From: Favolaschia claudopus
Lineage: Eukaryota; Basidiomycota; Agaricomycetes; Agaricales; Mycenaceae
Direction: 5' to 3'
DNA length: 64,000 nucleotides
Assembly: GCA_037176885.1 (NCBI GenBank)
Contig: JAWWNJ010000040.1
Location: 248,001-312,000 of the forward strand
Below are positions 43,260 through 53,781 of the stretch, piece after piece. Position 1 is the stretch's first letter. Each line of letters begins with the position of its first letter. The translations under genes were made by a program, and so were the position numbers. The notes below the pieces were generated by a model. The model was given only the letters and a program-made list of their open reading frames with translations, did no database searches and had not been told where the DNA came from.

Positions 43260-43629
43260 ATCTGACCATGGTACGGGATGGTCCGACTGTGGGGCCGCAG
43301 TCAGGCTGACCGCGCCGCCACAGCCGGTTTGACCGCCGACACGGCTGATCTGACTGTGGTTTACGAGCTTGTAAAAACACGGGATTTATGGGTAGTTATA
43401 GGCAGTATAGACTTTATGGTGTGATATTGTGTATTAGACTCAACAGAATAAAGACTTGTAGCAACATATGACAGGAACAGCCAGATTGACTGTGTTGAGA
43501 ATGACTGTGCGGCGCACAGTCGGCATGACCGTGGCAGGCCACGGTCAAAATTTAGGCGGTCAGAATAACCGCGCGAAAAATCAAATAACCGCGGCGCGGT
43601 CATACCGGCTGTGACTTCTCTCTACAGTG
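43260..43629. repeat. Subterminal motif array and right end of the CACTA-like element
   Basis: Repeated CAGTC, GACTGTG, GGCTGACCGCG and GTCGGCATGACCGTGG motifs in both orientations lead into the terminal CTTCTCTCTACAGTG. Confidence 0.65.
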
Positions 43630-43810
43630 TTTTACTCTGGTTTTCTTGAGTGAAACCTCAGGCTACAGTTGTCTTCTGGCTTTTGTTCATTTCAGTGGCG
43701 GATATTGGATCACGGACGTTGCCGGAACATCAATTAATCAGATGTCTCTAGCGGCTCATTGCCATGTATGACATCCTCGTTCCCGCATTCTGAACTTACT
43801 ATTTGTTAAG

Positions 43811-44162
43811 GATCCTAATATCAACCTCATCCCCATTGCCGTATTTTTCAACGAGAATTCGTCCCCAGTGATCAATCTTGCCAATGTAAATGACTCACCC
43901 CGTGTCCACTGGTGTTGATCGCAGCTGACCACCGCCATAGGCTTGCTCTGGCCCCGCGTTTCCGAATACAGGTCTTTTGGACTGTTCTTTCATGTCTTCA
44001 GCAATCGCCGAGTGTCAGAGACAGGGAATTATTCTCACACTCAGCCTCGGAGGGGACAGCCTTGCCGGATTTAGCTCTGAAGATCAGGTAAAGAATTTGC
44101 AGACACTATCTGGGACCTTTTTCTAGGCGGAAAGTCTACCACGCGCCCCTTTAGATCTGCAA
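43811..44162 (+). pseudogene. GH18 (class III) chitinase relic
   Basis: INLIPIAVFF resembles the N-terminal strand of fungal GH18 chitinases. The following tract reads ILTLSLGGDSLAGFSSEDQ, matching the conserved SxGG region. A one-base frame change later it reads EFADTIWDLFLGG, also family-typical. The catalytic DxxDxDxE region is absent and the frame changes several times. The enzyme would hydrolyse chitin; this copy cannot. Confidence 0.65.
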
Positions 44163-44169
44163 AGTTCTT

Positions 44170-45172
44170 GACGGGTGAGAGTTTGAGTTTGGACTGCGTT
44201 TTTGCCTAGGTTGGCTTCTGTTATTTGGAAGTGATAATTCAACAGTTACATCTTTTCAAGTCAGCACCAAAAGCGTTCCAAAAGCGAGAGCATCGACTAT
44301 CGTCATTTGACGTCTTGTGCCGCGATCTTCGCAACGCGTTCACTGCGCTCGCAGTTTTATCTGCTCGTATTACCGAACCGTGCCATTCGCGACGCGCATA
44401 CTTGGCGATATTTGTCGGCCCTAGTATTGGTTCTGCCAAGGCTAAAGTTATGCTTAGAGTTGACGGGATGGTATCAATTTGAACAGTGTTGGAATTTAGG
44501 CTCGATACTGATGGCGGTGGACAAAAATAAAAAAATAAAGAAAATAAAGAAACGAAAATATTGCGGGAGATTGAGGGGGATTCGGGGATCTCGGGGACAT
44601 TTCTGAGCACTCTTTTTCGGCCGATCGGCTTTTCGCTGCGCTGTCATGACTCGGATCCCACATGTTACGGCTTGCCGTCCCTTGGCCAGATACTGAAATA
44701 AAGCACAAAAATACTCATTTTGAAGTGAAAAAACCTGAGATAAAGAGAGCATGGTTCTCAAGTGCGGAGAACATATCCCAAATATCTACAGGTGCAAATC
44801 TGCCCTAGTTGTAGACCAATTCACTGCCATCAGCTCTCCAGATACTGACCGGAGTTTGAATTCAAGATCAATCACGGCAGCTCGTTGATTCAAGTTGCTT
44901 TCCACTTCACGGTTGATTTCCTCGAGCTCGTCCCATTTTTTCGATTGTTGGAGCGGCCAATTGCAAAGTGTTAGATATACCTCTATAGAAAGCATTCTAC
45001 TCATGTACCAACTGAAATCCTCTCCACTCTACCACGAAATCTGAACCGGCAAATGCCGGTCATGTTCATTTAGGCTCGTTTCTCGCAAGCACAAATACAA
45101 ATACAGCCTTGGGATTTTGTTCAATGCTTGATGATTCTTGATATATTCGAAGGCTTGTTTCTATGTTATATC
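44170..45172. other. No well-supported gene
   Basis: A minus frame at 44786-45004 (KKWDELEEINREVESNLNQR) looks coiled-coil-like with a GTCAGT splice donor behind it, but it is isolated. The tract 44520-44565 is A-rich. Confidence 0.35.
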
Positions 45173-45880
45173 ACAGTTATTTGCGGGACTTTAGGGCGGG
45201 AGCAGATTTTTTCCCACAAATGACATTCTGAGTTGATTTTGAGCATTTGCTTGCTGCGAGCTCAATTTCGGCTCAACAGTCAACAATTGGATACAGTCAG
45301 GTGAGTAGTTCCTTTTCTTGAGATGACTCTTTATTCAGATTGATCGTAGTTGCAATGTGGTGGCTTTCTTTTCAGAAATCCCTCTTTTTCCGAATCTCCG
45401 TTCTCAAATTGTCAAATGCGCTACCAGGAAGCAGCACAACTACTTAGAGCTTTTTAATAGCTACTCTGAAGTGAGAATATTGCTTCCAGTGCGTCTACAA
45501 CATGTACTGCTTCCCGCAGGCCTGTTTGATGCCATCAATTTATCGCAACACTCATTTCGCTTCAGCAGCATTACTAATATACCTCCTTATAAGCTGTTAA
45601 GAAGCTTCAGCAAACCAATAGTGGTCTACCAACATAATTTTTACACACCATCTCTGTTACCTAGCATTTTAGCAGTCAAAATTCGGAAAAACAGGCATTT
45701 TTGGAAACAAAACGACCACATCACAACTATGTTCAATCTGAATGTAGAAACGTCTCGAGAGGAGGAATATCTACCTGTCTATATTCAAACTCTGGCTGTT
45801 GAGCCGAAATTGAGCTCGCAGCGAGCAAAATGCTTGAAAATGTCATTTGTGGGGAAAACAAAGCTTCCGTAAATAGCTGT
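45173..45880. mobile_element. 708-bp foldback element
   Basis: Arms of about 110 bp start ACAGTTATTTGCGG and end CCGTAAATAGCTGT, sharing CCCACAAATGACATT and TGCGAGCTCAATTTCGGCTC. The 171-codon frame at 45357-45872 runs into the right arm and shows no motif, so it is not called as a gene. Confidence 0.7.
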
Positions 45881-46071
45881 AAGTAGCCACACATTTGAAG
45901 AGTATTTTACATACTCTATACAGATATTGAAGCAGCTAAGCAGCTAGTCCGAGGGTGAAACAGCGCAAACGGATTGAACAGAAACAGTTAAAGTTGAACT
46001 CTAGCCGGGAATGGCCGAGAAGCTGTCAAATTTGACCGCGGGATTGATCGGGCCGAAAGCCTGTCTCACTC

Positions 46072-46323
46072 ATGTCGTCAGGATGTTCGGACCATAGTTT
46101 CCGCCGTGGCGCTGACAATTGGGCTCGACTCATCGGTCTCTCAGACCTTGACATTCAGCGCCTGGGCCGTTGGACTTCTGACTGCTTCAAACTATACATT
46201 GCCACGCCACCTGATGTCATTGTGGGGTTGAGCAAACGCCTTCTCTCTGACCCCCCACTTATTCAACCAACCTCCATGGTTGTCGCCCCGGGATTGGTTT
46301 GGCGCGGCGACGATGCTCTCTAG
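46072..46323 (+). pseudogene. Tyrosine recombinase C-terminal fragment
   Basis: The frame reads DHSFRRGADNWARLIG, then DIQRLGRWTSDCFKLYI. HSFRRG matches the HxxR box and the Tyr in LYI matches the nucleophile of tyrosine recombinases as found in Ngaro/DIRS and Crypton elements. The N-terminal region and the first catalytic Arg are missing; an in-frame stop lies close upstream. It is probably the tail of an old Ngaro- or Crypton-like element. Confidence 0.7.
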
Positions 46324-47100
46324 CGGCTAGCCGCACCCATTTTTCTTGCTACCTTGGCCTCAGCTCACCCTCCTCGCTGCCCCGGCAACCCCTCCTCCCT
46401 CGGGCTGCCTTGTCTTCCTGGGTTCCTGCTCAACAGCGCTTGCTGAGAGGGTCACATCACCCCCTCACCGCAATCATAAATATACCAATTGTTTCCTCCC
46501 TCCCTCAGCACGAGCTCGCAGCATTCCTTGATAATTTCGAAGGAACGCCCAATATCGATACCCTCAGCAATGGATGCACAGAGCTCCATGTACCAGAGCG
46601 TGATTACACAATGTAAGTTATGTAACCAACATTGCCTCGTTAGTTGCCCGTAACGTATGGATTTTGTTCTTCCGCAGGCGGAGTCGGTGTTTACTACGCT
46701 TCACTGAAAACAATTCCTCCATAGCAGCGCGATGAGGTGATAGGGAAGGCACATATTTGAGCCATATACGCAAGATTGTTGCCGCGCCAATACCCGAACG
46801 TGTGGCCAATCGATATCATCTGAGAGCTGTTTTACCGTCAATCGAGCCGTGCCGCTAGGCTGACGGGGGAGCCGGTAGCCAATGGGTTCAAGACCATGAA
46901 TGATTTGTCCATTCAATGTCGATTCGTCAACCAAGAGTCAATGAGGGCAGATGAGCGGGATGTATCATATGCATTAACCGCGTCGGGCCCGGTACACATT
47001 AAATAATGTTCACGTTCCAATGTCTCATTATACTCGTAATCTATCTCTCTGGGATAAATGCCAAAACTAACGGGGTCGTTGTCGCCAAACAGGGTATGTC
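46324..47100. other. No well-supported gene
   Basis: A plus-strand exon-like piece at about 46508-46612 (HELAAFLDNFEGTPN) follows a CTCAG acceptor and ends near GTAAGT, but it has no partner exons. The rest is unremarkable. Confidence 0.35.
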
Positions 47101-47107
47101 ATTAGGG

Positions 47108-47300
47108 AGGTTGTGCGAGCGACCCAGGTCGCTATTAAACCGCTTAGATCTCCACAACGAGCAGTCTCAGATGTGATATCCCAGCGACCTAGGAATGTCC
47201 CAGGACAATACTCTTCTAGGTCGCTTGGAGCTCACACGTGGTATTTATCGCTGCGGAGATCTGAGCGGTCAAAAAGCGACCTGGGTCGCTCGCACAACCT
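47108..47300. mobile_element. 193-bp MITE with long perfect-looking TIRs
   Basis: AGGTTGTGCGAGCGACCCAG is mirrored at the right end; the internal part carries AGCGACCTAGG-type palindromes. No target duplication is obvious. A half copy at 12093-12190 is joined to the Helitron helicase stub. Confidence 0.75.
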
Positions 47301-47586
47301 CTCTACTAAGCTGGTTGCCATGAAAACGACCAACGACCTGGAAGGCCTGCTTACGATGCAAAGATCGCAAAACAAGGTGTGATTTAGGAGCCACTTGTGA
47401 ACAGTGGATCTTCATATCATCGTAACTGCGTCAGTTGAGACTAGCTCTCAAGGAAACATCGTCACCCCTGTGAACGACCAAGTACCGCAATGATAAGGGC
47501 CTCCCGGTCAAGGTCTCGGCAGCAAGCCGGTGAGCTTTGAATTCGGTAAAGAAAAAAAAGAGGGAGGCCAGACATTGACTTTCAAG

Positions 47587-47807
47587 TAGATGGTCTGCTG
47601 GAGGTCATTAGAGAACTAACCGGAAGAATTGGCGCCCTCGAGGCCACAGTCTTTGGCTGGTCGCTACGAGCTGACCCTACTGATCCTGGTTGGATGGATG
47701 AGAAAGAACAAGGCTATCGTGCATGGGCGGAGGCTGTTGCCCGGAGCAAGTCCGGCAGGCGAGAGATAAGCGATCATGATGCACAGTTTCCTTGTTTCGA
47801 GATGTAG
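47587..47807 (+). pseudogene. Unidentified C-terminal coding fragment
   Basis: The frame reads VDGLLEVIRELTGRIGALEA, then DPGWMDEKEQGYRAWAEA, and stops TAG at 47805-47807. The first part has heptad-like hydrophobic spacing. No ATG is in frame after the preceding stop, so it is an exon or a gag-like remnant. The family is not recognised. Confidence 0.35.
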
Positions 47808-48146
47808 ACTTTGTCTACAGTTTGATAAATGTTGAAAAATAATTGTCTTCTGAATCCTCTTATACTCTCGTAGCGAGAAAGGCCCGCTCACTCGATGTAA
47901 CGGGCACTAGATAGTCCGCATCACTCTGCTGTTGAGGTATCGAATTGCGAGCACAGAAAGGCACAAGTGAGGGCGGATTGAACTCGAAGACCTCCAGAAT
48001 GACCATAGGCACTGTCCAAGACGTCAGAAGAAGGATTGCCATGAGTTGAGAGCTCAAAAACAAGGAGAAGGAAAGGGAAGAACCCAAATTTCCTTTTTGG
48101 GAAACACAATTTTTTTTATTCGTGATTGTCATTATTTTCAGGATTA

Positions 48147-48331
48147 GGGGTGCTCAATTCTTAGCTCGTCAGCTCGTCTCGTCCAGAAATTATTTAATTT
48201 CCTGATGAGTTGATGAGACGATGGTATCACTCCGCGTGTCGCTCCACTCCGCGTCATATTTTGATCAATCCATCACCGAATTAATTATTTTGTGGACGAG
48301 ACGAGCTGACGAGCTAAGAATTGAGCACCCC
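48147..48331. mobile_element. 185-bp MITE, TA target (copy 2)
   Basis: TIR GGGGTGCTCAATTCTTAGCT, mirrored at the right end, flanked by TA (48145-48146; 48332-48333). The centre differs from the copy at 42433 while the ends agree. Confidence 0.85.
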
Positions 48332-48549
48332 TATTCCCTGTAAGACCAAGTTAACCCTTAATTAACTAACTCTTAGGTTCAACACTGGACCGCTGCAGTC
48401 TGTCAATTAGTGTTCACACCTCCCTTTTTTGCTCCCTTTTTGCTTCCGTTTTTTCCCTCCTTTCTAGAGTACATAGTAGTAAGTACTGATTTTACGGTTC
48501 TACCAAAAAAAGCTTGTTAGAACTTGGTTGTTTTTGTCAACTGTGTTAC

Positions 48550-48606
48550 ATAGTAACCGTTAAGCCAGACTTAGTAACCGTTAAGCCAGTCTGGCTTAAC
48601 GGTTAC
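48550..48606. repeat. GTAACCGTTAAGCCAG direct and inverted repeats
   Basis: GTAACCGTTAAGCCAG occurs twice directly and once inverted within 60 bp, so it can form a stable hairpin. Confidence 0.7.
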
Positions 48607-49083
48607 GGAACTCGCAAGAAACTACGTAGGGCGCGGGGATACAAACACATCAGGTCTAAGGCTTACCCGACGCTTCATCGGGCTTGGTTTGCGGCTCCTC
48701 CTCTGACAATGGATCCGCTGGGGCTGGCTGTTGAAACAAAGCGATGTTACATAAGAGTCTGGTGACGAGACTAATCTGAGCAAGGGGCACCCATCCTTAA
48801 AATCCTGGACACAGGGGACCCCAGGGTCGGAAAACTGACTCAAGGCTCGTTTGACCCCCACCCCCCATACGCAAGTGTTATATACGCCCCAAAACGGGTA
48901 ATTCCCATCAAAAACTGAGAAATTTTGTCCAAGTTTCAGTGTTCGCCCTTAAGCCTTAAATTCAGGTCTGGCCGACCCTTAAGGCTTATTAAGCCTTATC
49001 CCTTAATAACCCTTAAGACCTTGAAGGCTTAATTTGCTTTTTAGGTAGGTAGTTCCCACCCTCAAACAGGCGTAAATTTTCCA

Positions 49084-49768
49084 GTGGAGCATGTATATCG
49101 GGGCATATTTGCACAAAAAGCAAAAACATTTATCAGTACCTCCAACTGCGGCAGCGTATGCACTTCTCCCCCTCTGCACCCGCATGGAGTATGTGACATT
49201 GAACATCCTAAAAACGTCGATCACGAGAAACTCTGCAAATTTTGGAACTTGCTGGTCAATGGTCAACCTCGCACCGAAACCGAGTCCAACAAACGGTTGT
49301 TTCAATGACTGGTTTGAATTCCTCATGTTGGAAGTTGATTCGACTCAAGATTACCTAGACTCAATCGACACAACATCATTCAACTCCATGGCACTCCTTA
49401 CGGGACCAGGTGCCATTGCCGACGCCGATTTCATTGACCAACAGCCTTCCGAACCGACCCCCGCCTTTCGCAATGAACCACGACCGATGGATATTGATCC
49501 CCCGACTGTGTTTGCGCAACCCGCACCACCACCCGCACCACCAATTCGGCATCCAATGCAGCAGAGTGTGCTGCCAGGTGCAGGCCCTGCACGCGCTACG
49601 ACATTGCAAAAACCTACCGGAGACCGCTGCGCGGTGTGTACGCATTACGAATGCGGCGGGCGCCACGGATGTGGGGGGAGGGGGGGTCGTAAGTTCTGTG
49701 GATGTACGCATGGGCCGGCGCCAGCGAAAGTCCGTAAAACAGAGGCCGGATTATTCTGGGATACATGA
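49084..49768 (+). CDS. Hypothetical protein with C-terminal Cys/His cluster
   Basis: A first frame from ATG 49084 (CGSVCTSPPLHPHGVC) gives way at about 49310 to a second frame that runs to TGA near 49766; a short intron or a frameshift joins them. The second part is acidic then Pro-rich (PAPPPAPP) and ends with CAVCTHYEC, GCGG and FCGCTHG, spacing C-x2-C-x4-C-x5-C-x8-C-x-C-x-H, probably a zinc-binding module. Such tails occur in fungal transposon proteins, so it may be element-derived, but I do not recognise the family. It is convergent with the Rheb-like gene. Confidence 0.5.
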
Positions 49769-49929
49769 GAGACAAAAATCAATTTCATGAAATAACTAAT
49801 TCAATGTCTAGGTACATGAAAATCAGGCGCCGGTGTTTTCACAGTGACTATGCGAATACGTCCACGGCCATTCCGACCCTGCTATTGTCAACCACCTGCT
49901 GTTTGCTACTGATCCCTTATATATTTCTA

Positions 49930-50777
49930 TTACATGATGATGCAGCTTCTCACAGGAGCCTTGATTGGGTAACGGAACTCAACCTCAAGCTCCGCATGTC
50001 TCTTGATTTCATGGAGACAGGCTTCAAAAACCTTCTCTATTGTACATGTTCGCCGTTAATGGCGGTCGACTTGATCTGACAACGAATACTGACCAATATT
50101 GTGACCTGTCTTCGCACTCGTTTCAAGCCATTGGGCACCAATGCGCTCCGCCCAATGCTGCCCCTCGGTGGATCCCACCTGCCGGCTGCAGAAAACATGT
50201 TAGGCTCGCATTGGGTTCGCGAGTTGCCAAACAATGGAAGCCCACTGCTGTTCAAGGTCTTCTTTACATCCAACAATCACCGTTGCCACCGTGGTCTCTC
50301 CGGTGAAGTTTATAATGTTACTGTAAATCTCTCGGACGATATCAAACGATCTTTGTGAGCAGATAGAAAAGACCTGTTAAGGTTGAGGTATAAGAAAGAC
50401 AAATAGTATGACGACATTTTGCAGAACGTTCCAAAATATATGCATGCGTTCCAATGCAGTAATCGGGTTTCAGTAGGGAAAATTCATCCTGAAACCAGAG
50501 GTGAAGACTGATCCCTTGACAGTTGTGAGGGAGTTCAAACCTGCCCTGCCGTGTCAATCACGGAGCATTTGTACTCGATGTCCCCAAACTTGACATTTTG
50601 GATTATAGTCCAGTCTAGGCTTGGGTGGTAGGCCTCATTGAAAGACCCAGACAAGTATTTGGCAATAAGGGAGGTCTTCCCTGGGCCCCGTGAGCGACAG
50701 TTCATGGATATAATGATGGGAGACGTACCGACCGACCGCGAGCCGAGCACAACGATTCTACAGGTCATGGTAGGCAT
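49930..50777 (-). CDS. Rheb-like Ras-family small GTPase
   Basis: Six exons: 50729-50777, 50541-50680, about 50430-50488, 50246-50373, 50094-50185 and 49930-50036, giving about 190 aa. The P-loop GSRSVGKTS (residues 12-20) has the Arg typical of Rheb; DTAGQDEFS is the switch II box; ETSAK is the G5 box; the protein ends in a CIIM CaaX box for prenylation, so it should sit on endomembranes. Rheb activates TORC1 in most eukaryotes. Oddities: the G4 box reads GCKED where NKxD is usual, and the effector Thr is replaced (HPSLDW). The third intron lacks a clear GT donor. It is either a divergent paralogue or early decay. Other introns are 48-60 nt GT-AG. Confidence 0.82.
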
Positions 50778-50799
50778 TATCCGGGGGGAGGAATAATCT

Positions 50800-52735
50800 C
50801 AGGAAGCTGATAGCTATATATTGCGATGTCTAGAGCTTGACTGACAGAGAACTTCTTTTGGGGTTAGAACGAAGTCATATTACGAACTTGGTTTGACTTG
50901 GGCATCAAATCGATATGTGATGATTGGGCCCATGGAGAGGGTCAGAAGCACAAGCTTGTGCAACTCCGCTGTGAATGTGAAGTTCTGTCCATGATACGAA
51001 ATGTATCATTAGGGATTGATTACAGAAGCTTGCAATTGCTTTGGGGCACCGGGGCCCCATCTCAAATCGGTCATAACTCCCACGCTAATTCTTCATCCCC
51101 AAGGGGAAACGCTGATGGCTTTTTGGTGATCTTCCATATACTAACGGCGTGGGGGTCACCGCGGCGACGTGGTACGAACCTTGGCGGAATATATTCTCGA
51201 TCGCACTTGTCCGGAAGGTTTGTGTACCTCGATCGTGGCATCCGACAACCCACCACTCTTTACTGTCTATCTGCGGCTATTTTACTGAGTTGTACAGGGT
51301 CGCGCTGTGTAGCGCGGCCTTTCTTTGTCTTATTGCCCCCTTCAGTATCAATTTTTGCATAAGATACTCGCCGCCCGACAATCAACTTGCTGTTTGGAAC
51401 CAAACAAATCTCACTGTTGTCAACGTTCGCACCAACCGATCAATGCGATCGGGCACTTCGGCGATGTTCAACATTGGACGGCCATTCCTTTCGATCGGTG
51501 GTTTTGAAAGTTTACATTGTGAACTCGGTAAACTTGTCTGGAAGCTTTCGATTGGTTATTCTGACTGTTCATAGTGTATACTCTGGGTTCTTTCATTTTT
51601 TTGTTCGATCGAATGCAACAGTTCTTACATTCCTTTCAATCGAGAACACGGTCGTGCCGGCAAAACCTTTCACTTGATAACGTAGTAAGAACCCATTCAG
51701 GGAAGCCTATACTGTAGAACCAGCTTGATATATATATATGTCCGAGGTAAGTGTTGAATCGTCTTCAGCCCAGTTCATCATTCATTTTGAATGATACTTC
51801 ATCGCCTTCCCTTGTGGGGATGTTTCTTCCAAGTTCACTCAACTTCGGGATGGTAACAACGGGTGACGGCCAATGTGACGGAAGCGAGGAGAAGTCGAGT
51901 TCCGGCACAAGGGGATCAAGAGAGAACTGGTGTAAGGACTAAATTGACCAAGAGAACACTATCTACGACAGAAGCTAAGGCCCAGTTCGGGATCCCAAAT
52001 TGCTAATTTTTGGCTACCTAGCAATTGGGTCACATCAAGTCACTGACTCGTGAGAACCTGTCAAAACACGTCAACGAACGAGAAAGGTGCTTGTCACTGC
52101 TGCTAACTACTTATACAGGGAAATCGAGGTTATATAGGTCCTTGAGAACGACTGTCTTCTCATCGCCCGGTATAAAGTCTGGTTTACGAGACTAGGCTGT
52201 GTGGGCACTGGGGGGAGCCATGGGGACGACATACGGGCAGATCTCGCGAACGCCGATCCGTCACATCCAAGAACCATGGTACGTATTGTGTCTGGCTATC
52301 ATATCTGACGACTGAAGCCCTTGAACGTGCTATATACGTGTCATGGCAATTCGGTGCTTGTGTTTCCGCCACCTTCCATTTTGGGTTGATCCAAGCAAGT
52401 TCATTCAATCACAGTTCAATATCACGGAAATCGAACGGGGTTTGTGGTACAAGTAACCTATCTATGTCCCCCTCTGCGCATCCCTGCCGCTACGGGGCGT
52501 TTTGCAGTACAATCCTGCGACTAGGTCACCCAAGACAGGAAGTGAGACCCTCAAGTGACACAGGGTGTTTTTCTTGTGTTTCTTCCCCTCTCTTACGTTC
52601 TTATCCCTCCATGGCTTTGAATTCAGGTCCCTCTGAGCGACCATACACCAATGATGATCTGTGTGTAATTCCTGATTTTCATTTTTTTCAGTTACTATTG
52701 CTCACATTGGTAACCTGGTTCAAGGAACATCGCCA
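50800..52735. other. No supported gene
   Basis: Open frames (for example 50898-51362 and 51149-51574 on plus) have no recognised motif. 52137-52197 is the dispersed repeat shared with 30480-30541. Confidence 0.4.
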
Positions 52736-52737
52736 AA

Positions 52738-52864
52738 CGGCCGCTGTCCAAGCACATTGAACGCCAGATCTCAAATTGGCCGAAGGATTTCAAGAAATAC
52801 TCATATTCGAAAGTCACAGTTGATGAGATGGGAACTGTTCTCCTCGATTCTCGAAACGGAGTAT
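52738..52864 (+). pseudogene. Unidentified exon-like fragment cut by a TIR end
   Basis: The frame reads RPLSKHIERQISNWPKDFKK, then TVDEMGTVLLDSRNG, with coding-like composition, and is interrupted exactly where CTCGGTATTGACAAAAG begins. The family is not recognised. Confidence 0.35.
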
Positions 52865-53253
52865 GTACTCGGTATTGACAAAAGTAACCGTGAATCGACT
52901 CGTATGGTCCGAATATTGCAGTATGTAATAGGTTAAAATGCATCGGAATGTTCTCCTGCATGTTTTGAACAGCATAAGACAAAGGCCTGAACCAATCCAT
53001 CAAGCACAACTGATTTCTCGGCGGATTCAAATTTGCAGCTGTTTTGCACATAAATGACTGCATTTCCAATTTGCTTGAAGTTCAAGAACATGCCCTCGGA
53101 CGGTAGGTTATACTCGAGGATCCATTTCAGTCCCTCACTGCTCGACATCTCTGATTGCATCAATTTCTTGTCAACATTGGACTGGTTCAATTTCAACCAT
53201 CCCTCTTGCACGGACCCAAATATTGCGTTGCCGTTCGAAGATGCTAAGAGCAA
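52865..53253 (-). mobile_element. Partial second copy of the 867-bp TIR element, with its ORF
   Basis: From TACTCGGTATTGACAAAAGT onward it matches 18176-18550 over about 390 bp with few differences; the right end is missing. The minus-strand frame (AIFGSVQEGWLKLNQSNVDK ... KHAGEHSDAF) is open throughout here, unlike the copy at 18233-18549. After 53253 unrelated GC-rich sequence follows. Confidence 0.7.
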
Positions 53254-53498
53254 AGAATTTAGCGGGAGGAGGAGGAGCGAGCGCGGCGCGGAGCGCCGCG
53301 CGAGCGACGACGACGACCACAGAGGTGATATGCTAGAGAGAGAAGACGGGCGGGGACCCACGACGTTTGGGCGCAACGTTTCGTCTGCAAAGACTCATCA
53401 GGTGGCAGTGTTCCCTAACGGTACGTGGTGATTGTTTGTTTCCAGCGTATCATGTCAGACCTCTCTTGTTCCGGACCGCCAAGGTCGCCGGAAACCTC

Positions 53499-53587
53499 GA
53501 TACAGCCGTTTTGGAAACAATATACGGGTTTTGATTACGAGCACCACTCAATCAAAACCCGTATATTGTTTCCAAAACGGCTGTATC
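53499..53587. repeat. Perfect 38-bp hairpin with 13-nt loop
   Basis: The arm GATACAGCCGTTTTGGAAAC, and 18 more bases, is followed after ACGAGCACCACTC by its exact reverse complement. Confidence 0.85.
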
Positions 53588-53781
53588 CTCTTCAGAGGGT
53601 CATCATCCCTCGCCCATCACGAAGTCCCCTCACACCGCACGCATCATCAAGAGAGGCAGAACAGACCGCGGTCCCTCCGATGCCATTCCCGCCATGGATG
53701 CCGACCAAACACCCGCCCCCATACCCGTCTTCACATCCGAAATCGACGAAGCTCGCGAAAAAGCCATAATGGCTGGGACAA

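Larger units (their letters stand above)
34393..43629. mobile_element. Possible 9.2-kb CACTA/CMC-type composite element
   Basis: CACTGTAGAGAGAAGTC at 34393 faces inward, and its exact reverse complement ends at 43629; both then continue with CAGCCGG. The flanks are TTTT on both sides, allowing a 3-bp duplication. Both ends carry arrays of GTCGGCATGAC- and TGACCGCG-type motifs (34410-34640; 43260-43620), the subterminal repeats expected of CACTA elements. No transposase is seen inside. The interior holds MITEs, unrecognised ORFs and a Prp46-like relic. The alternative is two separate solo ends. Confidence 0.55.

Noticed and set aside
45357..45872. 171-codon plus ORF
   Set aside because: Its C-terminus lies in the right arm of a foldback element and it shows no motif, so it is probably chance.
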